A stretch of DNA of 64,000 nucleotides from Pardosa pseudoannulata (lineage: Eukaryota; Arthropoda; Arachnida; Araneae; Lycosidae), in assembly GCA_032207245.1 (NCBI GenBank), contig CM063507.1:93107546-93171545 (forward strand), written 5' to 3'. Below the pieces are notes generated by a model. The model did no database searches and was not told the DNA's origin. It saw only the letters and a program-made list of their open reading frames with translations. The position numbers and the translations under genes are program-made. Every line of letters starts with the position of its first letter. Position 1 is the stretch's first letter. Positions 1 through 9,750 of the stretch are shown piece by piece.

Positions 1-246
1 ATAATTTCAGAAGTAGACTGACAGATGAGCATGTAGCATTGTTCCTTAAAATCGGTACATCTCACTTCGAACCTCAGTATAAGGAACTTTTAAAAATGAA
101 ATCGCAATTTCTTTCATCTCATAACGTATTTAAACTGTTAGGTACTTGTATACTGTTTTTAAAATTTTAGAAAAATTTATCTTGGCCCGCCAAACTTATT
201 TTCTTTGGATGTTTGGCCCACAGCCGAAAAAGTTTGTCCATCCCTA
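1..246 (-). mobile_element. hAT-type nonautonomous element (family GGATGGACAAACT), cut by window edge
   Basis: The sequence is a reverse-complement relative of 2036-2290: the GCCGAAAAAGTTTGTCCATCCCTA end at 223-246 and the interior GCGATTTCATTTTTAAAAG-type segment match. The other end lies outside the window. Noncoding in this copy. Confidence 0.8.
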
Positions 247-1040
247 CTCTCTCAGAAGTTCAGCCGGGAGTCCTTCCCACTTCCTTCTTTTCCAAACAGG
301 AACCTCGGTTTTAGAGGAGATCAGCTGTCTGGATAATAGGTTACTTCTGCATTAAGTTGATTTGTTTTTTTAAATGTTTCCGTTTTGTTAAATAAATGAA
401 CCGTTGTTAAGTTTTAATCACCTACGGCTCTGGTCATTTCGTCTCCATGCCTGCTTCATTGTACAGGACCCATGCGAAGTCATATCCAAAATGACTAGGA
501 TGTGACGAACTATCAGACATAGAGATAGCGCGACCACTCTGTGTCATTACAAAGGGGAAACAAGAGAATTTTGAATAGCTCTTTTGAGGGTGATAATTTT
601 GATATATTACTAGGGATGATTGTGCTGGAGGGATACTCTGGAATTCCAGGTTTGGAAATAATAATATCTTCTGGGTTAAAAGTTTCCACTGTAGTAGTTT
701 GAATTCAAAGAAGCAAAAAAAAAAAAAAAAAATTAATTAAAGAGGCTTCTCATCAAACTTTCGTTATTGCTTGTGTTTTGTGTTTCATCTGCAGCACAAG
801 TATTCTGCTATAGCCAGCATTCCCTGTCATTGTGGGAGGGTAGAAGAGAAGAGGTGATTTGCTGAACTGTAAGCTTTAACTTTCAAACAGGTGTTGATTG
901 ATTTGCAAAAGGGTAGCGATGTAAGGACAAATTCTCACAACTCTTGTGGGTGTTTGTAGGGGGAAGGTAATATTTTACTTTGTCTTGTTATAGTTTAATC
1001 TAGTATTTATTGTATTAGAAAGTAGATTTATAGTATAATG
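247..1040. other. Non-coding stretch, possible LTR remnant at about 250-470
   Basis: The part 250-470 is GC-richer than its surroundings, contains AATAAA at 391-396 and ends in TTGTACA, which is what the 3' part of a retrotransposon LTR can look like, but no second LTR or target duplication is visible. A poly(A) run lies at 715-731. The rest is unassigned. Confidence 0.3.
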
Positions 1041-1773
1041 TACAAGGCACATCCCGAAAGTAAGTTTCCCTATTTTAAAAAAAAAAAAAAAAAGCTCACA
1101 CTTTCACGGATATATTTATTGGTAACAAGTACAGCAATATTTCAACAGCTATTTTTCAACATAGGCACCACCAGAACTGAGACACTTGTCGTATTGTAGG
1201 ATCCACTTTTGTATACCTCTGTCGTAGAACTCTGCCGCCTGTGAATAGAACCAGCCTTCTTGTCCCAGAACACCCTGCACATCTATTTCCGTACCGACAG
1301 CATCTGTTTGAATTGGGTCCTGACCGAAGATCCACTATGATGTCAATGCATTGACTGCTGCCAGGTTTCTGGGGTAAAGTGCGAAATCCAAGTGTCATTA
1401 CCCGTGACGATCCTGTCGAGAAACTCGTTGCTGTGGTTGTGATACCGTAGCAGAAATGTCAGTGCTGCTTCTAAGCGTTGAATTTTGTGTTGGGGTGTCA
1501 GTTTCGGCTCATAGACATGACAGACCTGATGATGAATTTCAATTGGCACAATACTTTGTGCATTCAAGATAACCGACCGAACATTGCAGGTGGCAGGAGA
1601 AGGAATTAAGAGTTCCCATTTCGAACCCTGCTACTGGCATGAATCAGGACTTGTCCAGCTGGCATATGATTAATAAGTCATAGATCTGTTATGCACATGC
1701 AATTGCCACGGCTAATTACGTTTACTTCAAAGGGAAAAACATAGGAAAACTTACTTTCTGGATGTACCTTGTA
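1041..1773 (-). mobile_element. Mariner element, internally deleted, with TA target duplication
   Basis: Terminal inverted repeats of about 30 bp (TACAAGGCACATCCCGAAAG on the left, its near complement ending CTTGTA on the right) are flanked by TA. On the minus strand, 1567-1343 encodes a piece of mariner transposase including FLDRIVTGNDTWISHFTPE and QQSMH, with the D of the catalytic TGNDTW segment. The C-terminal end, ILQYDKCLSSGGAYVEK, is in another frame near 1200-1150. At about 730 bp instead of 1.3 kb, and with frameshifts, it is dead. Confidence 0.92.
1343..1567 (-). pseudogene. Mariner transposase fragment
   Basis: The 74-codon open segment carries the mariner block LTPQHKIQRLEAALTFLLRY, FLDRIVTGNDTWISHFTPE and QQSMH. 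The N-terminal DNA-binding half and much of the catalytic domain are missing, and the C-terminal end continues in a different frame toward 1156. It lies inside the mariner inverted repeats. Confidence 0.9.
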
Positions 1774-2035
1774 TTTGATATTCAAGATTTAAAAAGGTAA
1801 TTCTAAGAGGGTTAATTTGTTTAACATCTAAGAGTCAGATTCTCCAAAAGAAGTTTGGTAAGTTTTTCATTTTCATTGCTTTAATTTATTAACTAAAATC
1901 ACTGTTTAAAATTTACTAGCAATACATTAAATCTAACATTAGTAACATGGAATTTTTTCTTGCATGTAATTAACTTTTTAAGTTCCATGTTTTTCATTAC
2001 AGATGATATAAATTTCAGGGTTTCTTACCTTAGAG

Positions 2036-2493
2036 CAGGGATGGACAAACTTTTTCGGCCACAGGACAAAAATAGAAAGAAAATAAGTTTGATGGGCCAA
2101 GATAATTTTTTCTAAAATTTCAAAAACAATATACAAGTACCTAATGGTTTAAATACGTTAATGAGATATATGAAATTGCGATTTCGTTTTTAAAAGTTCC
2201 TTATACTGAGGTTCGAAGTGAGATGGACTGATTTTAAGGAAGGATGCTAAATGCTCATCTGTCAGTCTACTTCTGAAATGATTCTTTCTAAGGTTTAAAG
2301 TTGAAAACACTTGTTTATATGTAAGAAGCAAACATAGTGCTAATCTTCTGGGCTTGAGATAATAAATTTGGGATATCATATTAAGCAAAGTAGAATAGGA
2401 GATGGATATATAATGTATATATATATTTCTTTTAATTTGCCTCAGACTGGCACCTTAAATTTCTAACCATGGGCTGTAGTTTGTCCGTCCCTG
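2036..2493 (+). mobile_element. hAT-type nonautonomous element with 8-bp target duplication
   Basis: Terminal inverted repeats CAGGGATGGACAAACT and AGTTTGTCCGTCCCTG bound 458 bp. The flanking 8-mers are CCTTAGAG (2028-2035) and CCTTCGAG (2494-2501), 7 of 8 identical, as expected for hAT insertions. The open frame at 2158-2388 on the minus strand (LTDEHLASFLKISPSHFEPQY) resembles the conserved C-terminal part of some zinc-finger-BED-like hAT proteins (inference). Confidence 0.88.
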
Positions 2494-2657
2494 CCTTCGA
2501 GGCACAATTACCCTGTATTACACACAGACTTATATAATCGTTGTAACTTTTCATGTCTCCTCATTTAAATTCACTTTTGGGGTTTCTTTAAAACTTTTTT
2601 TTAATAAATTTAGAGTGTTTTGATAATTATTATAGTTATTTTTTCTTAATAATATAG

Positions 2658-3317
2658 GAAACCATAAAGAAGTTAAAGCCAACATCTCCTTTAAAAATCA
2701 GTCCAAAGCCATACACAGTTGCTTCTCATATGGACATGAGCTTGATACCAGAAATACTAAGAAACCGAGTTTTCATAGAAGATTCCGGAGAAATTCTTGT
2801 AGATCTAGACAGTAAAGTAGAAAATGGAGAGACAACAAATTCACCTCCTGCTGATGTGGACAGTAGTGCTCTTGCCAATTTCCATCACATATCACTCTCT
2901 AATAACGAACCCCAGCCCTTTAACGTGGACCCCCCTGCCAGTATTAGTAACCAAACTGTTATCCAGCCATTACGTGTGGCCCTACCAACGGCTAATTCTA
3001 GTTGTGATTACATGTCTTCTTCTACTTCAATGCCAGCTTCCAGTATGCCAGTACAAAATAACATGAATCAGCCAGTTTTAAATATAAAAGACTTGGAATA
3101 TCCTACCGAAATTTTCCCCGATAGAAATGATGAAAATCCTATGAATCAAGTCAGCTCTATGAATGATGTTACTGATAACGCTGGGGGATGTTTAATAGAT
3201 CCACTTACATCTGATAATGGTTTAATGGAAGAAATACCACCGCCGTTGTTAAATTTACCACCACCTTTACAACCGATAGTTATTCAGAGCGGAAAATCCG
3301 AAACAAGTAATAAATAG
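2658..3317 (+). CDS. Terminal coding exon of an unrecognised gene
   Basis: A clear acceptor (AATATAG at 2651-2657, with an in-frame stop in it) precedes 219 open codons that end in TAG at 3315-3317. The exon starts ETIKKLKPTSPLKISPKPY, then has SLIPEILRNRVFIEDSGEIL and a long acidic, Pro/Ser/Asn-rich tail ending PPPLLNLPPPLQPIVIQSGK with six further residues. Codon use and base composition stand out from the AT-rich flanks, supporting real coding. The acidic, proline-rich character would fit the activation region of a transcription regulator (heat shock factor crossed my mind), but I do not recognise the family. The upstream exons lie left of the window or in 1-2650. The gene converges with HIPK. 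Confidence 0.72.
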   Translation, partial: ETIKKLKPTSPLKISPKPYTVASHMDMSLIPEILRNRVFIEDSGEILVDLDSKVENGETTNSPPADVDSSALANFHHISLSNNEPQPFNVDPPASISNQTVIQPLRVALPTANSSCDYMSSSTSMPASSMPVQNNMNQPVLNIKDLEYPTEIFPDRNDENPMNQVSSMNDVTDNAGGCLIDPLTSDNGLMEEIPPPLLNLPPPLQPIVIQSGKSETSNK

Positions 3318-3343
3318 TAACTGCATTTTTAAGACTCTTAGAT

Positions 3344-3349
3344 AATAAA
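3344..3349 (+). promoter_or_regulatory. Possible polyadenylation signal AATAAA
   Basis: This AATAAA lies 27 bp after the TAG of the plus-strand terminal exon. In AT-rich DNA such hexamers occur by chance, and several others lie nearby (for example around 3574-3586), so its use is uncertain. Confidence 0.35.
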
Positions 3350-3589
3350 GGAAAATATTAAATAGTAGATAAATATATAATTGGGAAAACCACTCTTTTA
3401 ACCTTCACAAAAATATTTATTGTACATATTCATAACCTCATTTTTGTATCGGATAAAAATCTAATTTTCTCACAGATGTTGCTTGTTTCTAGATTGAATT
3501 TAAGAATTTACTCAAGTCTTCTCATTGCATATGTTAGTCCCACTTCCTCATTTTTATTTTTTAAAATAAGTAAATAAATAAATAAAATG

Positions 3590-4868
3590 CCGGGCTTCGA
3601 ACTGTAATATTTTTTTTGTTCCAGTTCAACGAAAAGAAAAATATATTGATTCAGTTCCAGTTTTCTGCTCAATTCCGAATGAATAATTTTGTTGTATGTA
3701 TATTGTTATAAGTATTAAAAGATAATTCTATCATAAACAAAACATGTAGTTTATCAAAATTTACAAGATTTTATTCTTTTTTTTTTTAATTAGTATCGGG
3801 CTTCAAACTGTAATTTTTTTTTTTTTTTCCAGTTCAGCAAAAAGAAAAATATATTGATTCAGTTCCAGTTTTTTGTTCAGTTCCGAATGAATAATTTTGT
3901 TCTATGTATATTGTTAAATGCACTAAAAATATAATTCTGTCCTAAACAAAACATGTAGTTTATCAAAATTTACAAGATTTTATTCTTTTTTTCTTAATTA
4001 ATACCGGGCTTCAAACTGTAATTTTTTTTTTTTTTTTTGTTCCAGTTCAACGAAAAGAAAAATATATTGATTCAGTTCCAGTTTTCTGTTCAGTTCCGAA
4101 TGAATAATTTTATTCTATGTGTATTGTTATATGCACAAAAAATATAATTCTATCATAAACAAAACATGTAGTTTATCAAAATTTATAAGATTTTATTCTT
4201 TTTTTCTTAATTAGTACCGGGCTTTGAACTGTAATTTTTTTTTTTTGTTGTTGTTGTTGTTCCAGCTCAGCAAAAAGAAAAATATATTGATTCAGTTCCA
4301 GTTTTCTGTTCAGTTCTGAATGAATAATTTGGTTGTATGTATATTGTTATATGCACTAAAAATATAATTCTATCATAAACAAAACATGTAGTTTATCAAA
4401 ATTTACAAGATTTTATTCTTTTTTTCTTAATTAGTACCGGGCTTCAAACTGTTATTTTTTTTTTTTTTTTTTTTCCGTTCTAGTTCAACAAAAAGAAAAA
4501 TATATTGATTCAGTTCCAGTTTTCTGTTCAGTTCCGAATGAATAATTTTATTCTATGTGTATTGTTATATGCACAAAATATATAATTCTATCATAAACAA
4601 AACATGTAGTTTATCAAAATTTAGAAGATTTTATTCTTTTTTTCTTAATTAGTACCAGGCTTCAAACTGTAATTTTTTTTTTGTTTTGTTTTGTTCCAGT
4701 TCAGCAAAAAGAAAAATATTGATTCAGTTCCAGTTTTCTGTTCAGTTCTGAATGAATAATTTTATTCTATGCATATTGTTATATGCACTAAAAATATAAT
4801 TCTATCATAAATAAAACATGTAGTTCTATCAAAATTTAGAAGATTTTATTCTTTTTTATTTTTAATTA
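3590..4868 (+). repeat. Tandem array, six units of about 206-220 bp
   Basis: Unit starts (GGGCTTCAAACTGTAATTTT type) are at about 3590, 3796, 4003, 4217, 4437 and 4655. Each unit has a T run of variable length, then CAGTTCCAGTTTTCTGTTCAG, AACAAAACATGTAGTTTATC and AGATTTTATTC. Length variation is mostly in the T runs. Confidence 0.92.
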
Positions 4869-5270
4869 GTATGCTATGTGAATTGATACAGTTAACCAGA
4901 ATATACGGTAGGAGCAGTAAGCAGAAAACAGCAAACATTGGCATTGTTATCCATTATGAAAATCCCATTTGACAACGGAACATTCAACTGAATCAAATCT
5001 AAACTTCTACAAGTAGTTTGGATGCGATACTGAAACAGAGAGATACTAGTGAACATCAAAACAGGAAATCGACAAGTAATGTATATATAATGATAATTAT
5101 AGGGTTGATGTTAAATTAGAAAATATTGATAAGTTGGTTACAGTAATAAAATGACTGAAGATAAATCAAACAAAAATAAACCGATATTTTTTGTGGTTCA
5201 GTTCTGTTTTTCATTCTGACCAAAATAACGTTTTTTCTAGTTTTTGTTTCAGTTCTGGTTCGTAGCCCTT
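3590..5270 (+). mobile_element. hAT-type element with 8-bp target duplication and an amplified left end
   Basis: The perfect 8-mer ATAAAATG flanks the element (3582-3589 and 5271-5278). The termini CCGGGCTTCGAAC and GTTCGTAGCCCTT are imperfect inverted repeats. The left 1.27 kb (3590-4868) is six tandem units, each starting with the element's own GGGCTTCAAACTG end. The right 0.4 kb is single-copy and ends with a GTTTCAGTTCTGGTTCG-type segment. No transposase is visible. Confidence 0.8.
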
Positions 5271-5278
5271 ATAAAATG

Positions 5279-7758
5279 TTTTTATTTAGTATTTGGCTAA
5301 TTTGGATTTCTAGTAGATTCATAGTGTATTCCAGTACATATACAGCTTAGGATTTTTATATAGGCTCCTTAAAATTGACTAGGGACTGGGGATCAAAAAT
5401 ATATACATCGTAATTTATTTTTGATCTCTTACTACAGATCTAGTTTTGGGCATTTTTGTTATTTTTTTAGTTTTCTCTTAAAATAACTTATAACTAATAT
5501 ATTGCTAATAAATCTCTTTTTAAATAACAAAATATGGGGAAATTATTCATTGAAAATCAACCCAGTTATTAAATACAATTATTACTAGTTGCTAAAACAA
5601 AGAAAGACAAATAAATTTTCTCACTAAATATTATCAATAGATCCTCTTTTTACAAAATAAAAAATCTTTTACTAGCATATTTTAATTTTTTTCATTAGTT
5701 GCCCTAGAAATTTGGCCACCTGTATGCATATATGCTCTGCACACCTTCTAGCCCAGGAATAAAGAGATAAATAATTGAAAATTAATGTGTTTTTGTCTCT
5801 AAGATTCCAGTAGATCGTTTGAAATTATTAAAATTACTTTTTCAAAATAAGCAAATTAATCAAAAAAATATTTTTTCAAATGTTTGAAACACAAGAGTAA
5901 TTTATTATCTATTATTCAGAGTAACAAGATAGCATTTATTTTCAAAATAATAAAAAATTATTCAAAAACACAATTATTACTTATTACTCTCTATATTAGC
6001 AGTTATACTGTCAATCTAGTAATTTTCTTCTAAAATAGTAAGTATAACCTCTTAATTTGTAGTTTTAACTAACAATATTATTATATTGCCTTTGTTAAAG
6101 GAAATCATTCTAAAAATTTTAAAATAATTCAATTGTTTTTTTAAATCTACAAATTTTGGAATCTTATAAGACTTACAGGAATGTAACTAATCTAATTAAA
6201 AAAGAAGTGACAGAAAAATTGTGGCTGTGTATATAAAATTATACTTTTTACTTATATAAATGCAAAAAAGGACAAACTCTACTTTTATAAGAATGCTGGA
6301 TCAAAATTTAACTTGGTTCCAAGAGCTGTTGCATGACTGAGATATGTCAGGGATTTTTGAAAAAATTATCCTTTTTTTTCCCTTTATTCCTTGTGTGGCC
6401 ACCATGTGTTATTTCTACAAAGTCTAATATAGGTAGTCCAGGACTAACAAGCAAGAATAAACTAATTTTGCGGAAATGTTCTTCAAAAATGGCAGAAATT
6501 TGAAAGGCAAATCTACAGGATATCTTCTACAGGAAGTATTTTCTACAGGAAAATATTTTGATTCTTGTTATAAAGCGCAAGTTTTAAGTTTTGATTAAAA
6601 GAATTTCACTGTAGTGAAAAATTTATTTTAGAGAGACTATTATTGAAAATTATACCAAATTTCTAAAATAGAAAATAAAAGTATAAATATCTCTTTTTAA
6701 TCACCATTACTGAATATATATATATATATATATGTTTGTATGTCAGAAACGCTACAAATTTAAAAAACTAAATTCATTTTTATTATATTTTTTTTTTTCA
6801 AACTGTGTGCTAGTCATGTATTAGCTCTCGATTTTACACAAACATTTGCTAGATTGATTGATTTTGTAAATATCTAGACAAAAATATTTGGCGAAAACTG
6901 TGAAGTGTTAAATCTATGTACTTTTTGTTTAGTTTTTTTGTTCCAAAGCATTTAAAATTAAGATTTTACTTACCGTAATACAAATGGTCAATTCTATTAC
7001 CTATTTTTGTAATTAATTATTTATTTTTATGCAGATATATTAATAACAGAATTATGCCTGTTATTCCTTCTCACTATTGTTTAAGCCAAATTCTTATTTC
7101 CTCTGAGTATTTCCTATTTCAAAAATGGGAAATTTTTATACCCACTGTCTATGAGATTTAAATAATAAATATTTAAATTACAAAAAAAATATTGATCTAA
7201 GAGCATGCAGGTTCCATTTAATGTCTATTTGACTTCCACAATGCCTGGGTGATGATGGAATCATGAATTCTAATTGGATGCTCGATAGAACTTGAATACT
7301 TATATATATATATATATATATATATGTAATGAGACTGACTTCTCGATGGGGGGTTGCAGTCATGGCCATAAAAATGATACCGTTTCAGCTAAAGACCTTT
7401 ATTAAGATAACTTTGAAGGACGGGTTCCCACTTCATCATAGAGACAAACTGAAGGGTCAGCTAGCATGAAGTTCTATGTACAAGACACATAACACCTGGG
7501 TCGACATCTGTTGGAAAAATAGCTCTAGAAAAATTTGCCTCCACTAGCGTGTATCTCCTTTTTATTTGGAAATTTCCTAAATTGTCTGCTAGGTCCATGT
7601 AGGTTTGTAATTGGCCAGGTCCCTTCTCTGAGGGCGTAACCTGTAGCCCCAGTGGTCAATTTAGGTTAGGGGTTAAAAAGGGGAATGGAAATTGACGCGG
7701 GAATTTTTGCCCTTGATTTAAGTTTTGAAAACCCCTGAGAATTTTCCTTACATATATA

Positions 7759-7791
<33 letters not shown>

Positions 7792-8749
7792 GAAATGGTC
7801 CAGTGTTAAGGTGAATGGAATAATTAGTCCTTCGTAAAAACACTTCTTTATTTACTTTGGGGAACACTTTTTTATTTTCTGTTTCAGGCATGGCTTGCGC
7901 TCTTTGCATTTATTCGTGGTGAAGACATGCATAGAGTGTGTTGACAGCTCAATATTCACTCGCTAAACTGAATTTCTTGTTTGATTAGTCATCAACTTCC
8001 TGTGAAGTATCTCTATGTCTGACTGTATGATCCTAAAAGCTTATGCAAGCGTAGGTCTTTTTCATTTATTTTATTATTATAAGAGGGTTCCACTTTTAAA
8101 ATCGTTTATAACTCACGTAATTTCCAACTACCCCTTTTTTTGACCTGACATATATATATATATATATAAGCCATTAAACAATCTAATAATTATTTTATTT
8201 CTATGTGAGAAGAAAAGTCTTCTTTACTCTAAATTGTGAAGTTTTTTCTCTGACAGAACAGTTAAATGATATGTATAAATACAAAAATATATATCTAAGT
8301 ATAGTACATTTCTGTTTTCAATTTTTTTCCTAATTGTTTTTAATTTTTGATTTATATAAATTTTAGTTTCTAAATATCAGCCAAAGTAATAAATTGTCAT
8401 TGATCTATATCTCTTATATTAAATCCATAATATACATATGAATTTTGACTAACATAAAAGAAAATTGTTATTTAGTTGCCATTTAATCTTTTTTAATAAA
8501 CAATAATGTAGTAATTTTAAAAAATCTTTAATTTTTTTCTTTTTAATTTAACATTCACCTCTACAAAGCTGCAGATTTTTGTTGACCGTTTTACTACAGG
8601 AGCATTATATAGATGAGAAACAGTACTCATTATGAGGTGACATTGGTGAACTTATAACTTTTGTCGCCCAGAGTGGTTTCTATTTGCCTCCCTTTTCAAA
8701 TCAATTAAATAATGTAATAGTAATTTTTTTTAATAAATTTTTATAAATT
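5279..8749. other. AT-rich intergenic sequence with TA microsatellites
   Basis: No gene is visible. TA tracts lie near 6714-6733, 7300-7325, 7750-7791 and 8149-8168. The segment about 7190-7720 and 7800-8050 is GC-richer than its surroundings and may be an old mobile element, but I could not find termini or coding remnants. Confidence 0.5.
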
Positions 8750-9750
8750 CAGGCTTGCAATCCTATCCCTTTTATCACCTTTAGTCATTTTTTTTACAAT
8801 TGATCACTTTTAGTCACTTTTTTAAGTAAACAGTCACTTTTTTCATGGTGTATCACAGCAAAAGTCGTTGAAAAGTTGTTGAAAAAAAGAAAATCTGAAT
8901 TAACAAAATCCCCTTTATAACGTCATTCCTTTAACCATCTCATTTAATTATTGCTTATTTTAAATTATGCCATATTTTCATATGTTTTATCATTGGTCTT
9001 AGATATTACGTAAATAATTTTCTTTTCTATTTGGCTTTATATTATAGATTAGGTACATATGTGATAATTTTAAATTGAATAATCGATTATTTTTTGTTGC
9101 AAGATAATTCTTAGCCAAAAAACAAACCATTTTTTTACCTGCCTTATAAGGTACTTTACAATTTTGGAAAATTAAAAATTTTACTGATGCCGTCATATGA
9201 TGGGCTATATGCTAGTATTTTAATAAAAGACCAAAAATGGGATGTTCTAATCTTATTTTTCTTATTAAAATGTAATTAGTCATATGGTTTCCAAAATTTA
9301 GTGATTTTAAAAAGTCGTAAATAAGTTCCTGAAATGTACATTTAAGTAAAAGTAATATACGTCAAAGCACACATTTCTCTTTCTCTTTTTCATAACAATT
9401 TTTGTTTAGATACTCTAATCTAGCTATGTACATATTTCAAAACATCATTAATATATACAGAAAATTGTGATTGCAAAATTAATGTATTGTATGTATTCAA
9501 ATCTAATTTATAGATTTTCTTGAATAAAAAGCAATGTTGAGTTGTGTTAAACAAAATTTTTAACCTTTTTTGTATTTGACGCTAAAATCATGTCTTGCAT
9601 GAATCATTTGATTTAGAGTTAAAATAAAGAGAAAAATCTTAATATCATCTGTAATCAAGAGGAGAAAAAAAAAATCGCTTATCTTTTTTTCAATGTTTAG
9701 TCACTTTTTGGTCACTTATTCTGTATTATTTGTCACTTTTCTCACTTTGT
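8750..9750 (-). mobile_element. CAGGCTTGCAA family element, interrupted by a Helitron
   Basis: Relative to the copies at 35116 and 39654 it is reverse-complemented: it starts CAGGCTTGCAATCC and has recurring short GTCACTTTT and TTAGTCAC motifs near both ends. Its far end, near 9740-9760, is decayed. The interior is split by a Helitron-like insertion at 8909-9215. Confidence 0.75.
8909..9215 (+). mobile_element. Short nonautonomous Helitron with precisely visible insertion site
   Basis: The insert begins TC (8909) and ends CTAG (9212-9215), with host A before and host T after. Just inside the end, the palindrome CCGTCATATGATGG (9190-9203) can form the usual 3' hairpin. The uninserted version AACAAAATATTTTAATAAAAG (reverse strand) exists at 40220-40240 and 43295-43325, so the insertion took place between A and T without target duplication. 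A relative is at 59194-60093. Confidence 0.82.

Noticed and set aside
1156..1398. 80-codon minus-strand frame
   Set aside because: It overlaps the mariner remnant in mixed frame; only its last residues reflect a shifted reading of the transposase end.
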